47,683 bases of DNA from Bacillus alveayuensis (GCA_030812955.1 JAUSTR010000018.1:1-47683); one strand, 5' to 3'. Numbered from the stretch's first letter, positions 10,035-18,689 are shown. The notes: a model not told the origin generated them from the sequence alone. Program-made: numbers and translations.

Positions 10035-10517
10035 GTGTTTCGAATTGGACAAGGCTTTGATGTACATCAACTAGTTGAAGGAAGACCTTTAATTCTTGGT
10101 GGTATTGAAATCCCGTATGAAAAAGGCTTATTAGGTCATTCTGATGCAGATGTCCTCTTACATACAGTTGCTGATGCTTGTTTAGGTGCAATCGGTGCAG
10201 GGGATATTGGAAAGCACTTTCCTGATACAGACCCAGCTTATAAAAATGCCGATTCTGCTAATTTATTAAAACATGTATGGAATTTAGTAAAAGAGAAAGG
10301 CTATATACTTGGAAACGTTGATTGTACCATTATTGCCCAAAAACCGAAGATGGCTCCATATATACCAAAAATGAAAAAGCGAATAGCTGGGCTCTTAGAA
10401 GCAAATGAAGAGCAAGTGAATATTAAGGCGACAACAACGGAGAAGCTTGGCTTTACAGGAAGAGGAGAAGGTATTGCTGCTCAAGCAGTAGTTCTCCTTA
10501 AAAATATAAACCTGTAA
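10035..10517 (+). CDS. ispF: 2-C-methyl-D-erythritol 2,4-cyclodiphosphate synthase
   Basis: 160 residues from GTG 10035. Forms the cyclic diphosphate of the MEP pathway with loss of CMP. Metal ligands are in the DVH motif near the N-terminus and [10 protein letters not shown] (about 34-43); [19 protein letters not shown] near the end is typical. Start: SD GAGGGGG (10022-10028) abuts ATG 10029 and leaves no room for it, but lies 6 bases before GTG 10035, which also gives the family N-terminus [11 protein letters not shown]. If ATG 10029 is used the protein gains two residues and overlaps the ispD stop as ATGA. Confidence 0.96.
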   Translation: MFRIGQGFDVHQLVEGRPLILGGIEIPYEKGLLGHSDADVLLHTVADACLGAIGAGDIGKHFPDTDPAYKNADSANLLKHVWNLVKEKGYILGNVDCTIIAQKPKMAPYIPKMKKRIAGLLEANEEQVNIKATTTEKLGFTGRGEGIAAQAVVLLKNINL

Positions 10518-10522
10518 TCCTT

Positions 10523-10551
10523 TTGAATGTCATAATAAATGGTGGTAAAAT
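10523..10551 (+). promoter_or_regulatory. SigA promoter of gltX
   Basis: -35 TTGAAT (10523-10528), 17-base spacer, -10 TAAAAT (10546-10551). It begins just after the ispF stop and leaves a leader of about 70 bases before gltX. Confidence 0.8.
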
Positions 10552-10630
10552 AAGCTTGGATTTATAGCGGATCAGAAATGTAAATCATAAAACTTTCATT
10601 AAAATGACAACTGTGGAGGTGCCAAACGTA

Positions 10631-12091
10631 ATGGCAAAAAGTGAAGTAAGGGTCCGATATGCTCCAAGTCCAACTGGACATTTGCATATTGGAAATGCGC
10701 GTACAGCTTTATTTAACTATTTATTTGCCCGAAGCCAAAATGGGAAATTTATTATTCGGATTGAAGATACAGATAAAAAACGTAATATTGCTGGTGGAGA
10801 ACAAAGTCAGCTGAAATATTTGAAATGGCTTGGAATAGATTGGGATGAAAGCATTGATGTCGGTGGCGACTATGGACCATACCGTCAGTCAGAACGTAAT
10901 GATATATATCAAAAGTATTATAATGATTTATTGGAACGAGGATTAGCTTATAAATGTTATTGTACAGAGGAAGAGCTTGAAAAAGAACGTGAGGAACAAG
11001 TTGCACGTGGTGAAATGCCTCGCTACTCTGGGAAATGTGCCAATTTAACAGCTGAAGAACGAGAAGCTTTTGAAAAAGAAGGACGAATGCCAAGCATACG
11101 ATTTCGTGTACCACAAGGTAAAACATACAACTGGAACGACATTGTAAAAGGTGATATATCATTTGATTCGAATGATATTGGCGATTTTGTTATTGTCAAA
11201 AAAGATGGTACACCGACTTATAATTTTGCTGTAGCCATTGACGATCATCTGATGAAGATCAGTCACGTATTACGCGGTGAAGACCATATTTCCAATACTC
11301 CGAAACAAATGATGGTTTTTGAAGCATTTGGTTGGGCGCCGCCTGTATTTGGTCATATGACGTTGATTGTGAATGAAAATCGTAAAAAATTGAGTAAACG
11401 TGATGAGAGCATTATTCAATTCATTGAGCAATATGCTGATTTAGGTTACTTACCAGAAGCATTGTTTAACTTCATCGCCTTGCTCGGTTGGTCTCCTGTT
11501 GGCGAAGAAGAAATTTTTAGCAAGGAAGAATTCATCGAAATTTTTGATCCAGAGCGATTATCTAAATCACCTGCTGTATTTGATACACAAAAGTTAAAAT
11601 GGATGAACAACCAATACATGAAAAATTTAGATTTAGAAAAAGTCGTTGAACTAACTCTTCCACACTTAGTGAAGGCTGGACGCCTCCCAGAACAAATGAC
11701 AGATCAAGAAAGAAAATGGGCTGAGCGCCTCATTTCATTATATCAAGAGCAGCTTAGCTATGGAGCTGAGATCGTAGAATTGACGGAAATGTTCTTTAAA
11801 AATGATGTTCAATATGATGAAGAGGCAAAGGCAGTACTATCAGAAGAGCAGGTTCCCGAAGTTTTAAGTACGTTTAAAGCAGAAGTAGAATCGTTGGAAG
11901 AGTTTACGGCTGATCATATTAAAAAATCAATTAAAGCTGTTCAAAAAGCGACAGGTCAAAAAGGGAAAAAATTGTTTATGCCAATCCGTGTAGCAACAAC
12001 AGGACAAACACACGGACCTGAATTACCGGTTGCAATTGAACTTTTAGGTAAAGAGAAAATTCTCTCTAGATTGGAAGATGCTTTGAGTTAA
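10631..12091 (+). CDS. gltX: Glutamate-tRNA ligase
   Basis: 486 residues. Class I synthetase that charges tRNA-Glu and, in Bacillaceae, also mischarges tRNA-Gln for later amidation by GatCAB. Signature motifs: HIGN (19-22) in [12 protein letters not shown] and KLSKR (253-257). The C-terminal anticodon-binding domain ends with [18 protein letters not shown]. Start: ATG 10631 has GGAGGTG at 10615-10621; an in-frame ATG at 10604 would place that SD inside the gene and adds residues not seen in relatives. The stop codon overlaps the -35 region of the next promoter. Confidence 0.98.
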   Translation: MAKSEVRVRYAPSPTGHLHIGNARTALFNYLFARSQNGKFIIRIEDTDKKRNIAGGEQSQLKYLKWLGIDWDESIDVGGDYGPYRQSERNDIYQKYYNDLLERGLAYKCYCTEEELEKEREEQVARGEMPRYSGKCANLTAEEREAFEKEGRMPSIRFRVPQGKTYNWNDIVKGDISFDSNDIGDFVIVKKDGTPTYNFAVAIDDHLMKISHVLRGEDHISNTPKQMMVFEAFGWAPPVFGHMTLIVNENRKKLSKRDESIIQFIEQYADLGYLPEALFNFIALLGWSPVGEEEIFSKEEFIEIFDPERLSKSPAVFDTQKLKWMNNQYMKNLDLEKVVELTLPHLVKAGRLPEQMTDQERKWAERLISLYQEQLSYGAEIVELTEMFFKNDVQYDEEAKAVLSEEQVPEVLSTFKAEVESLEEFTADHIKKSIKAVQKATGQKGKKLFMPIRVATTGQTHGPELPVAIELLGKEKILSRLEDALS

Positions 12092-12111
12092 CTTTTTCGT
12101 TTAAATATAAT
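12083..12111 (+). promoter_or_regulatory. SigA promoter of the cysE operon
   Basis: -35 TTGAGT (12083-12088), 17-base spacer, -10 TATAAT (12106-12111). The -35 box lies within the last codons of gltX. Transcription would start near 12118, just ahead of the T-box. Confidence 0.75.
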
Positions 12112-12137
12112 ATAGTATGTATTAAATAACTAGAATA

Positions 12138-12400
12138 AGAAAAAGCGTTGAGAAGGAGAAGTAGGAAATGTTCAACTTACAGAGAGAACCTCCTTGGCTG
12201 AAAGAGGTTTAAGTTTGAGCATTTCTGAAATGCACCTTCGAGTCTTTTGTCGAACACAGCTTGCTTGTTTGTAAGTAGACAAAAGCGGCACTCGCCGTTA
12301 TTTGAGCAAAGTTTGAGGAAATGAGGCCTTTTATCTCGTTTCCTAAACAGAGTGGAACCGCGCGCATATGCGTCTCTGTATTTGACAGAGGCGTTTTTTT
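12138..12400 (+). promoter_or_regulatory. T-box leader with cysteine specifier
   Basis: A complete tRNA-sensing leader. Stem I begins with GAGAAGGAGAAGTAGG. The specifier context GAAATGCACCTTCGAG (12227-12242) holds codon TGC (12231-12233), so uncharged tRNA-Cys is the ligand. The antiterminator T-box sequence AGAGTGGAACCGCGCG is at 12349-12364, followed by the terminator hairpin (12371-12400). Uncharged tRNA-Cys stabilises the antiterminator and switches on cysE-cysS. The T-box reads TGGAACC where TGGTACC is most common. Confidence 0.93.
12371..12400 (+). terminator. T-box regulated terminator
   Basis: Stem CGTCTCTGT (12371-12379) with ACAGAGGCG (12385-12393), 9 bp with one T-G pair, loop ATTTG, then seven T (12394-12400). 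Confidence 0.93.
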
Positions 12401-12470
12401 ATTATCTAATATTTTGACTGCGATATGAGTTTAATTAGTAGGGAAATCATATTCGTAAGGGGGAGTGCAA

Positions 12471-13121
12471 ATGTTTAAAATGTTAAAAGAGGATATTGAG
12501 GTAGTTTTTGATCAAGACCCTGCTGCTCGTTCTTATCTAGAGGTTATATTAACGTATTCTGGTTTACATGCCGTTTGGGCACATCGAATTGCTCATGCTT
12601 TTTATAAACGTAAATTTTACTTTATTGCCCGTTTAATCTCACAAATTAGTCGTTTTTTTACAGGGATCGAAATTCATCCTGGTGCTAAAATTGGTCGAAG
12701 ATTTTTTATCGATCATGGCATGGGAGTTGTCATTGGTGAAACATGTGAAATAGGAGATAATGTTACGGTTTATCAAGGAGTTACACTAGGGGGGACTGGA
12801 AAAGAAAAAGGAAAGCGCCACCCGACGATTAAAGATAATGTCTTAATCGCAACAGGCGCCAAGGTTTTAGGTTCCATTACGATTGGAGAAAACTCGAAGA
12901 TCGGTGCTGGGTCTGTTGTATTACATGATGTTCCAGAAAATTCAACGGTTGTTGGGATACCTGGAAGAGTCGTTGTTCGAAACGGTGTTAAAGTTCAAAA
13001 AGATTTAAACCATCGTGATCTACCAGATCCAATAGCTGATCGTTTTAAAGAACTCGAAGGGGAAATCAAACGGTTAAAGGAAGAATTAGAAAAGATCAAA
13101 GAAAAGGAGATTGTTCAATGA
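12471..13121 (+). CDS. cysE: Serine O-acetyltransferase
   Basis: 216 residues. Makes O-acetylserine, the committed step of cysteine synthesis. The left-handed beta-helix of the hexapeptide family runs from about residue 65, with [37 protein letters not shown] and the active-site loop [12 protein letters not shown]. The C-terminal tail is a charged helix. Start: ATG 12471 is 5 bases after GGGGGAG; GTG 12465 overlaps that SD. Under cysteine T-box control with cysS, which begins inside its stop codon (ATGA overlap). Confidence 0.97.
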   Translation: MFKMLKEDIEVVFDQDPAARSYLEVILTYSGLHAVWAHRIAHAFYKRKFYFIARLISQISRFFTGIEIHPGAKIGRRFFIDHGMGVVIGETCEIGDNVTVYQGVTLGGTGKEKGKRHPTIKDNVLIATGAKVLGSITIGENSKIGAGSVVLHDVPENSTVVGIPGRVVVRNGVKVQKDLNHRDLPDPIADRFKELEGEIKRLKEELEKIKEKEIVQ

Positions 13122-14515
13122 GTATTCAAATTCATAATACTTTAACCCGAAAAAAAGAACCATTTATCCCATTAGAAGATAAAAAAGTAAAGATGTATGT
13201 ATGCGGTCCAACGGTTTATAACTACATTCATATTGGAAATGCTAGACCAGCTATTGTATATGATACAGTTCGTAGATATTTAGAGTTTAGTGGTTATGAT
13301 GTCCAGTATGTTTCTAATTTTACAGATGTCGATGATAAGCTCATTAAAGCAGCAAAAGATTTAGGAGAGGATGTTCCAGCCATTGCGGAACGGTTCATAA
13401 AAGCTTATTTTGAAGACATTGAAGCATTAGGCTGTAAAAAAGCAGACATCCATCCACGGGTAACTGAAAATATTGATGTCATTATTGAATTTATCGATAC
13501 GTTAATCAAAAAAGGATATGCTTATGAAGTAGATGGGGATGTTTATTATAAAACAAGGTCATTTGAAGGCTATGGAAAACTTTCACATCAATCAATAGAT
13601 GAGCTGCGTGCTGGTGCCCGCATTCAAGTCGGAGAGAAAAAGCAAGATGCTTTAGATTTTGCTTTATGGAAAGCGGCGAAGGAAGGGGAAATTTCCTGGG
13701 ATAGCCCGTGGGGAAAAGGTCGTCCAGGATGGCATATTGAATGTTCTGCGATGGCTCGTAAATATTTAGGAGATACAATTGATATTCATGCTGGGGGACA
13801 GGATTTAACATTTCCGCATCATGAAAATGAAATTGCCCAATCGGAAGCTTTAACAGGAAAACCGTTTGCAAAATATTGGATGCATAATGGATACATCAAT
13901 ATCAACAATGAAAAAATGTCTAAATCATTAGGTAATTTTGTTCTTGTACACGATATTGTGAAGAAACATGATCCTCAAGTGCTTCGTTTCTTTATGTTAT
14001 CTGTTCATTACCGGCATCCGATTAATTATTCGGAAGAGTTATTAGAAAGTACAAAAAATGCATTGGAAAGATTAAAAACATCTTATGCAAACTTACAACA
14101 TCGCTTAAAAGCAAGTACAAACTTAACCGATCATAATCAAGAATGGTTAAATAAAATCGAAGGATATAGACAAGATTTTATTCGGGAAATGAATGATGAC
14201 TTTAATACAGCAAATGGCATTTCCGTTCTCTTTGAATTGGCAAAGCAAGCAAACTACTATTTAGAAGAGAAAAACACATCAGAAGAAGTGATTCATTCAT
14301 TCTTACGTACATTTGATGAATTAGGGGGCGTATTAGGAGTATCATTTGCTCAAACTGAACTTTTAGATGAAGAAATTGAAGAATTAATTAAAAAAAGAAA
14401 CCAAGCACGAAAAGAACGAAATTTTGCATTAGCTGACCAAATTCGTGATCAACTAAAAGAGATGAATATTATTTTAGAAGATACCCCGCAAGGAACAAGA
14501 TGGAAAAGAGGATAA
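13118..14515 (+). CDS. cysS: Cysteine-tRNA ligase
   Basis: 465 residues. Class I synthetase. HIGN in YIHIGNARP near residue 38 and KMSKS at 266-270. Zinc ligands are expected at the Cys of [10 protein letters not shown], the Cys in GWHIECSAM and the [10 protein letters not shown] histidines/glutamate. The C-terminal DALR-type helical domain follows. Overlaps the cysE stop by 4 bases and leaves 3 bases before mrnC. Its co-transcription with cysE behind a tRNA-Cys T-box links amino-acid supply to tRNA charging. Confidence 0.98.
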   Translation: MSIQIHNTLTRKKEPFIPLEDKKVKMYVCGPTVYNYIHIGNARPAIVYDTVRRYLEFSGYDVQYVSNFTDVDDKLIKAAKDLGEDVPAIAERFIKAYFEDIEALGCKKADIHPRVTENIDVIIEFIDTLIKKGYAYEVDGDVYYKTRSFEGYGKLSHQSIDELRAGARIQVGEKKQDALDFALWKAAKEGEISWDSPWGKGRPGWHIECSAMARKYLGDTIDIHAGGQDLTFPHHENEIAQSEALTGKPFAKYWMHNGYININNEKMSKSLGNFVLVHDIVKKHDPQVLRFFMLSVHYRHPINYSEELLESTKNALERLKTSYANLQHRLKASTNLTDHNQEWLNKIEGYRQDFIREMNDDFNTANGISVLFELAKQANYYLEEKNTSEEVIHSFLRTFDELGGVLGVSFAQTELLDEEIEELIKKRNQARKERNFALADQIRDQLKEMNIILEDTPQGTRWKRG

Positions 14516-14518
14516 AAT

Positions 14519-14941
14519 ATGATCGAACTTGAAAAAGTAAAAGATGTTAAGCAATTAAATGGGCTGGCCCTTGCGTATATGGGTGATGCTGTATATGAAG
14601 TATATATACGGCATCACTTGCTTTCTACTGGAAATGTAAAACCAAATAAGCTTCATCAAATGGCAAAATACTTTGTCTCGGCGAAGTCACAAGCAGCCAT
14701 TTTAAAAAAGTTAACAAATAAGAATTTTTTTTCAGATGAAGAGCTATTGATCATCAAACGAGGAAGGAATGCGAAATCGGGAACCATTCCGAAAAATACA
14801 GATGTGCAAACGTATCGATATAGTACAGCATTTGAAGCATTAATTGGGTATCATTTTTTAAATGGAGAGTTAAAGCGTTTAGAGGAAATCATAAAAGAAG
14901 CGATCTCTTGTAAGATAGAAAGGGGGAAGTGCAATGAGTGA
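14519..14941 (+). CDS. mrnC: Mini-ribonuclease III
   Basis: 140 residues. An RNase III catalytic domain without the double-stranded-RNA-binding domain; matures 23S rRNA ends in Bacillus. Catalytic Asp23 in [10 protein letters not shown], and the [10 protein letters not shown] stretch near the C-terminus holds the second acidic site. The ATG lies 3 bases after cysS and its last codons overlap rlmB by 8 bases, so the three genes are likely translated together. Confidence 0.95.
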   Translation: MIELEKVKDVKQLNGLALAYMGDAVYEVYIRHHLLSTGNVKPNKLHQMAKYFVSAKSQAAILKKLTNKNFFSDEELLIIKRGRNAKSGTIPKNTDVQTYRYSTAFEALIGYHFLNGELKRLEEIIKEAISCKIERGKCNE

Positions 14942-15677
14942 AGAATATATTATCGGTAGAAATCCTGTTATAGAAGCATTGCGTTCTAAACGTCAAATTC
15001 ATAAAATTTGGATTGCAGAGCATTCGACAAAAGGACAGGCGCAAAAAATTATCACATTAGCGAAAGATAAAGGGGTATCGGTTCAATTTGTGCCAAAAAA
15101 AAAGCTAGATCAAATGTTTACGGGAAATCATCAAGGGGTTGCAGCACAAGTTGCTTCTTATCATTACAGTGATTTAGAGGAATTGTTTCAACGCGCTCAT
15201 AATCGGAATGAAGCACCTTTTTTCTTATTATTAGATGAAATTGAAGACCCTCACAATTTAGGATCGATCATGCGCAGTGCGGATGCAGTGGGAGCTCACG
15301 GTATTATTATTCCGAAAAGAAGAGCTGTCGGCTTAACACAAGCGGTAGCAAAAGCTTCTACTGGAGCTATTGAATACATTCCTGTTGTTCGAGTTACAAA
15401 TTTAGCGCGAACCATTGATGAACTAAAAGAACGTGGATTGTGGGTGGTCGGAACTGATGCAAAAGGTGCTGAAGATTATCGTACACTTGATGGAACGATG
15501 CCTCTAGCTCTCGTCATTGGCAGTGAAGGAAAGGGGATCGGAAGGCTTATCAAAGAAAAATGTGATTTTCTCGTGAAGCTCCCAATGGTTGGACAAGTCA
15601 CTTCTTTAAATGCTTCCGTAGCTGCAGGCCTGTTAATGTATGAGGTATATCGAAAGCGGCATCCTTTAGGAGTGTAA
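14934..15677 (+). CDS. rlmB: 23S rRNA 2'-O-ribose methyltransferase (RlmB/TrmH family)
   Basis: 247 residues. SPOUT-class enzyme expected to methylate the peptidyl-transferase P-loop guanosine. An L30e-like N-terminal substrate-binding domain (about 1-75) is followed by the trefoil-knot domain with motif 1 [17 protein letters not shown], motif 2 [10 protein letters not shown] and motif 3 [17 protein letters not shown]. The family also includes tRNA methyltransferases (older name TrmH), but the N-terminal domain favours rRNA. Starts inside mrnC with a GGGGGAAG SD. Confidence 0.94.
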   Translation: MSEEYIIGRNPVIEALRSKRQIHKIWIAEHSTKGQAQKIITLAKDKGVSVQFVPKKKLDQMFTGNHQGVAAQVASYHYSDLEELFQRAHNRNEAPFFLLLDEIEDPHNLGSIMRSADAVGAHGIIIPKRRAVGLTQAVAKASTGAIEYIPVVRVTNLARTIDELKERGLWVVGTDAKGAEDYRTLDGTMPLALVIGSEGKGIGRLIKEKCDFLVKLPMVGQVTSLNASVAAGLLMYEVYRKRHPLGV

Positions 15678-15684
15678 AGAAAAA

Positions 15685-16197
15685 ATGAATATCCTTCTTG
15701 TTGATGGATATAACATCATCGGTGCATGGCCGGAGCTTGAAGCATTAAAAAATGACAATTTAGAGCATGCTCGAGATTTATTAATTCAAAAAATGGCTGA
15801 ATATCAAGCCTATACAGGATTTCGTGTCATTGTTGTATTTGATGCCCACTTAGTAAAAGGGATTGAAAAAAAATATATACAATCTGGTGTCGAAGTGATT
15901 TTTACACGAGAAAACGAAACAGCTGATGAACGAATTGAAAAACTCATTAAAACATTGCTTTCAGTCAAGTCTAAAATATATGTAGCAACATCGGACTATA
16001 CGGAACAATGGACAGTCTTTTCACAAGGAGCGTTGCGAAAATCAGCAAGAGAGCTTTTGGCTGAAATGGAATCCATTGAGTCTCGAATTCGAAATAAAGT
16101 AAAAAAAATTCAAGAGAAACGTCCGCAGTCAAAAATTAAATTATCGGATGAAGTGGCTAAACAATTCGAAAAATGGAGACGAGGAGATCTCGAATAA
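15685..16197 (+). CDS. rae1: Ribosome-associated endonuclease Rae1 (YacP, NYN domain)
   Basis: 170 residues. NYN/PIN-like nuclease that cleaves mRNA in the ribosomal A site in B. subtilis. The N-terminal ILLVDGYNIIGAWPEL and the central TADERIEKLI and VATSDYTEQ segments carry the acidic residues expected for metal binding. The C-terminal 45 residues are basic. ATG 15685 lies 7 bases after rlmB with only a weak SD (GTAAAGAAA). Last gene of the cysE operon; no terminator with a T run follows, so some transcription may continue into sigH. Confidence 0.93.
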   Translation: MNILLVDGYNIIGAWPELEALKNDNLEHARDLLIQKMAEYQAYTGFRVIVVFDAHLVKGIEKKYIQSGVEVIFTRENETADERIEKLIKTLLSVKSKIYVATSDYTEQWTVFSQGALRKSARELLAEMESIESRIRNKVKKIQEKRPQSKIKLSDEVAKQFEKWRRGDLE

Positions 16198-16205
16198 GCG
16201 TTTGG

Positions 16206-16235
16206 TTGACGCTTACAGAAATTTTAACGTATAAT
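16206..16235 (+). promoter_or_regulatory. SigA promoter of sigH
   Basis: -35 TTGACG (16206-16211), 18-base spacer, -10 TATAAT (16230-16235). The -35 box lies within a 7-bp inverted repeat, TAAGCGT (16195-16201) with ACGCTTA (16209-16215). In B. subtilis the equivalent promoter is repressed by AbrB; no AbrB site can be read with confidence. Confidence 0.82.
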
Positions 16236-16278
16236 ATTTTTAACAATTTTTCCTAATTTCCGGTCGGGGGGAATCTGT

Positions 16279-16935
16279 GTGAGTGTGAAAGGCAACAAGG
16301 GGGAAATGACAAAAAATTCGCTAAAAACATTCGAGGACGAGCAAATTGTAGAGCTTGTTCATAATGGTGATAGTGATGCGCTTGATTATTTAATTACCAA
16401 ATACCAAAATTTTGTCCGCGCTAAAGCACGGTCTTATTTTCTTATTGGAGCAGATCGTGAGGATATCGTTCAAGAAGGAATGATCGGTCTATATAAAGCT
16501 ATTCGTGATTTTAAAGAGGACAAGCTTACCTCCTTTAAGGCTTTCGCAGAGCTATGTATTACCCGCCAAATTATTACTGCGATAAAAACCGCAACCCGTC
16601 AAAAGCATATTCCTCTTAACTCCTATGTTTCATTAGATAAACCCATCTATGATGAAGAGTCTGATCGTACGCTATTGGATATCATTTCAGGGGCGAAGGT
16701 AATGGATCCAGAAGAATTAATTATAAATCAAGAAGAATTTGACGATATTGAATTAAAAATGGGGGAAATTTTATCTGATTTGGAACGAAAGGTTTTAGTG
16801 CTATATTTAGATGGACGCTCTTATCAAGAAATTTCCGAAGAGTTAAACAGACATGTGAAATCTATTGATAATGCCCTGCAACGCGTTAAGAGAAAGCTTG
16901 AGAGATATCTGGAATTAAGAGAAATTACTTCCTAA
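16279..16935 (+). CDS. sigH: RNA polymerase sigma-H factor
   Basis: 218 residues. Directs transition-state, competence and early sporulation genes. Region 2 with DYLITKYQNFVRAKARSYFL and the core-binding DREDIVQEGMIGLYKAIRDF is nearly identical to B. subtilis SigH; region 4 helix-turn-helix is ERKVLVLYLDGRSYQEISEE. Only the first 15 residues differ. Start: GTG 16279 is 6 bases after GGGGGGA (16266-16272); GTG 16285 is the alternative. Retention of an intact sigH suggests a sporulation or competence programme. Confidence 0.97.
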   Translation: MSVKGNKGEMTKNSLKTFEDEQIVELVHNGDSDALDYLITKYQNFVRAKARSYFLIGADREDIVQEGMIGLYKAIRDFKEDKLTSFKAFAELCITRQIITAIKTATRQKHIPLNSYVSLDKPIYDEESDRTLLDIISGAKVMDPEELIINQEEFDDIELKMGEILSDLERKVLVLYLDGRSYQEISEELNRHVKSIDNALQRVKRKLERYLELREITS

Positions 16936-16940
16936 TCGCA

Positions 16941-16970
16941 TTGACAGTTAAAATACCGCTATGATACAGT
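16941..16970 (+). promoter_or_regulatory. SigA promoter of rpmGB-secE with flanking dyad
   Basis: -35 TTGACA (16941-16946), 18-base spacer ending TGA, extended -10 TACAGT (16965-16970). A perfect 9-bp inverted repeat TACCGCTAT (16954-16962) and ATAGCGGTA (16983-16991) brackets the -10 box. Confidence 0.7.
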
Positions 16971-17000
16971 TTAATAGGATAAATAGCGGTAGGTGTTCTT

Positions 17001-17150
17001 ATGCGTAAAAAAATTGTATTAGCTTGTGTGCAATGTGGAAATCGCAACTATTCAACAATGAAAAATATAACCGACGCTGCGAAACGGTTAGAAATAAAGA
17101 AATTTTGTAAAACATGCAATGCTCATACTCCTCATCGCGAAACAAAATGA
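17001..17150 (+). CDS. rpmG: 50S ribosomal protein L33 (zinc-binding type)
   Basis: 49 residues ([18 protein letters not shown]... ending PHRETK). Large-subunit protein near the E site. Two CxxC pairs (C9/C12 and C37/C40) mark the zinc-binding form, usually replaced by a cysteine-free paralogue under zinc starvation in Bacillus. The usual position upstream of secE corresponds to rpmGB of B. subtilis. A short AGGTG SD (16991-16995) precedes ATG 17001, and secE follows after 16 bases. Confidence 0.95.
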   Translation: MRKKIVLACVQCGNRNYSTMKNITDAAKRLEIKKFCKTCNAHTPHRETK

Positions 17151-17166
17151 CTTTGGAGGTACACGA

Positions 17167-17349
17167 ATGCAGCGATTAATAAAGTTTTTCCGTGATGTTG
17201 CCAAAGAAATGAAAAGAGTTAGCTGGCCAAAAGGAAAAGAATTGACACGTTACACAATTACAGTTATAACAACAGTGGCTTTCCTTTCAATCTTTTTTGC
17301 TGTCATCGATTTAGGAATTTCAGAACTTATCCGCTTATTTTTTGAATAA
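17167..17349 (+). CDS. secE: Preprotein translocase subunit SecE
   Basis: 60 residues. Essential clamp of the SecYEG channel. A short single-helix form as usual in Firmicutes: amphipathic N-terminal helix with the conserved EMKRVSWPKGKEL, then one membrane helix (about 30-50). Start: ATG 17167 has TTGGAGGTA 7 bases upstream; a longer frame from 17119 overlaps rpmG and is rejected. Followed by a promoter and terminator before nusG. Confidence 0.96.
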   Translation: MQRLIKFFRDVAKEMKRVSWPKGKELTRYTITVITTVAFLSIFFAVIDLGISELIRLFFE

Positions 17350-17363
17350 AAGTCTACAATTCG

Positions 17364-17372
17364 TGCTATAAT
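17364..17372 (+). promoter_or_regulatory. Extended -10 promoter before nusG
   Basis: TGCTATAAT (17364-17372) is a perfect extended -10. The best -35 candidate, TTGAAT (17342-17347), is 19 bases away and is not needed with an extended -10. The start would be near 17379, upstream of the terminator at 17396. Confidence 0.65.
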
Positions 17373-17395
17373 GGTAGATATTCAATTAGCAACTC

Positions 17396-17417
17396 AAACC
17401 CGTTTAACGGGTTTTTT
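17396..17417 (+). terminator. Intrinsic terminator between secE and nusG
   Basis: Stem AAACCCG (17396-17402) with CGGGTTT (17408-17414), loop TTTAA, six T (17412-17417). It can end the secE transcript and also lies in the leader of any transcript from the promoter at 17364, as an attenuator would. Confidence 0.85.
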
Positions 17418-17467
17418 AATTATGTGAAGATATGGATGATCGATTGTTTGAACAATTGTGGGGAGGG

Positions 17468-17482
17468 AAGGACAAAGTCCTT
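17468..17482 (+). promoter_or_regulatory. Hairpin between SD and start codon of nusG
   Basis: AAGGAC (17468-17473) and GTCCTT (17477-17482) form a perfect 6-bp stem with loop AAA. The SD GGAGG (17462-17466) is 20 bases from ATG 17487; folding the hairpin cuts the effective distance to about 5 bases. Confidence 0.6.
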
Positions 17483-17486
17483 AAAT

Positions 17487-18020
17487 ATGGAAAAGAACTG
17501 GTATGTTGTTCACACTTATTCAGGTTATGAAAATAAAGTAAAAGCGAATTTAGAAAAGCGTGTTGAGTCCATGGGGATGCAAGATAAAATTTTCCGGGTT
17601 GTTGTGCCAGAGGAAGAGGAAAAGGATATGAAAAATGGTAAAACGAAAATATCAAAGAAAAAAGTCTTCCCTGGATATGTTCTTGTAGAATTAATTATGA
17701 CAGACGACTCTTGGTATGTAGTAAGAAATACACCAGGTGTAACAGGATTCGTAGGGTCATCAGGCTCTGGTTCGAAACCAACTCCACTTTTACCTGAAGA
17801 AGTAAATGCAATTTTAAAACGAATGGGAATGGATGACTCTCGCATAGATTTCGACTTTGAGTTGAAAGAAACCGTAAAAGTAACAGATGGACCCTTTGCG
17901 AATTTTACAGGTGTGATTGAGGAGATTGATTATGATAAAAATAAAGTAAAAGTTCTCGTTAATATGTTTGGTCGTGAAACACCTGTTGAACTTGAGTTTT
18001 CCCAAATATCTAAATTATAA
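17487..18020 (+). CDS. nusG: Transcription elongation factor NusG
   Basis: 177 residues. Binds RNA polymerase; in Bacillus it promotes pausing and stimulates many intrinsic terminators. N-terminal NGN domain (about 1-115) with WYVVHTYSGYENKVK and FPGYVLVE, then the KOW domain (about 125-177) with VTDGPFANFTGVIEEID. Start ATG 17487 gives the family N-terminus MEKNWYVVHT; the longer frame from GTG 17424 adds unconserved residues and is rejected. The SD is unusually far away, with a hairpin in between. Confidence 0.97.
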   Translation: MEKNWYVVHTYSGYENKVKANLEKRVESMGMQDKIFRVVVPEEEEKDMKNGKTKISKKKVFPGYVLVELIMTDDSWYVVRNTPGVTGFVGSSGSGSKPTPLLPEEVNAILKRMGMDDSRIDFDFELKETVKVTDGPFANFTGVIEEIDYDKNKVKVLVNMFGRETPVELEFSQISKL

Positions 18021-18035
18021 TTTTTTAAAACAACC

Positions 18036-18064
18036 TTGAAATAGAACCAAAAAAGTGGTAATAT
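18036..18064 (+). promoter_or_regulatory. SigA promoter of rplK-rplA
   Basis: -35 TTGAAA (18036-18041), 17-base spacer, -10 TAATAT (18059-18064). The predicted start near 18071 gives a leader of about 130 bases before rplK. The leader may fold but I recognise no named motif in it. Confidence 0.75.
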
Positions 18065-18203
18065 TTCATAAGTCAGTATGTCTCGTAATGGGGCAGAACA
18101 TTTATAAAATTTTTCGTTTATCATTCATATAAAGAATGATTGTTGCATGAGTGGGAGGGTGTTGTCCCTATTACCACATCACGGACTTAAGGAGGTGTGT
18201 CTC

Positions 18204-18629
18204 GTGGCTAAAAAAGTAGTCAAAATCGTTAAATTACAAATCCCAGCTGGAAAAGCGAACCCAGCGCCGCCTGTTGGTCCTGCATTAGGTCAAGCGGGTG
18301 TTAACATCATGGGATTCTGTAAAGAATTTAACGCTCGCACAGCAGATCAAGCTGGTTTAATTATTCCTGTTGAAATTACGGTTTATGAAGACCGTTCATT
18401 TACATTTATTACGAAAACTCCGCCTGCTGCTGTATTATTAAAGAAAGCAGCTGGAATTGAGTCAGGTTCTGGTGAGCCAAATCGTAATAAAGTAGCGACA
18501 ATCAAGCGCGATAAAGTGCGTGAGATTGCCGAAACAAAAATGCCTGACTTAAACGCAGCTAGCATTGAAGCTGCAATGCGTATGGTAGAAGGTACTGCGC
18601 GCAGCATGGGTATTGTCATTGAAGACTAA
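18204..18629 (+). CDS. rplK: 50S ribosomal protein L11
   Basis: 141 residues. Part of the GTPase-associated centre. The N-terminal proline-rich segment [15 protein letters not shown] is where thiostrepton-type drugs act in the family; the C-terminal domain binds 23S rRNA helices 43-44. GTG start with GGAGGTG 6 bases upstream; the longer upstream frame from 18147 is not conserved. Paired with rplA as in nearly all bacteria. Confidence 0.98.
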   Translation: MAKKVVKIVKLQIPAGKANPAPPVGPALGQAGVNIMGFCKEFNARTADQAGLIIPVEITVYEDRSFTFITKTPPAAVLLKKAAGIESGSGEPNRNKVATIKRDKVREIAETKMPDLNAASIEAAMRMVEGTARSMGIVIED

Positions 18630-18655
18630 TCCCAAAGACAAAGTTGTTGTTTTAG

Positions 18656-18689
18656 GGTTGCGAGTTTGGTCGGTATCAAGTTCGCAACC
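18656..18689 (+). promoter_or_regulatory. Hairpin between rplK and rplA
   Basis: GGTTGCGA (18656-18663) pairs perfectly with TCGCAACC (18682-18689) around an 18-base loop; TTTATT follows. The T run is too poor for an efficient terminator. It could be a weak attenuator or a protein-binding structure ahead of rplA. Confidence 0.5.

Noticed and set aside
17424-17486. N-terminal extension of NusG from GTG 17424
   Set aside because: The extra 21 residues are not part of the conserved family start and cover the SD and hairpin region.
18055-18177. 9-base inverted repeat GTGGTAATA / TATTACCAC around the rplK promoter and leader
   Set aside because: The left arm overlaps the -10 box and is not transcribed from it; the arms are over 100 bases apart, so structure or operator function is not supported.
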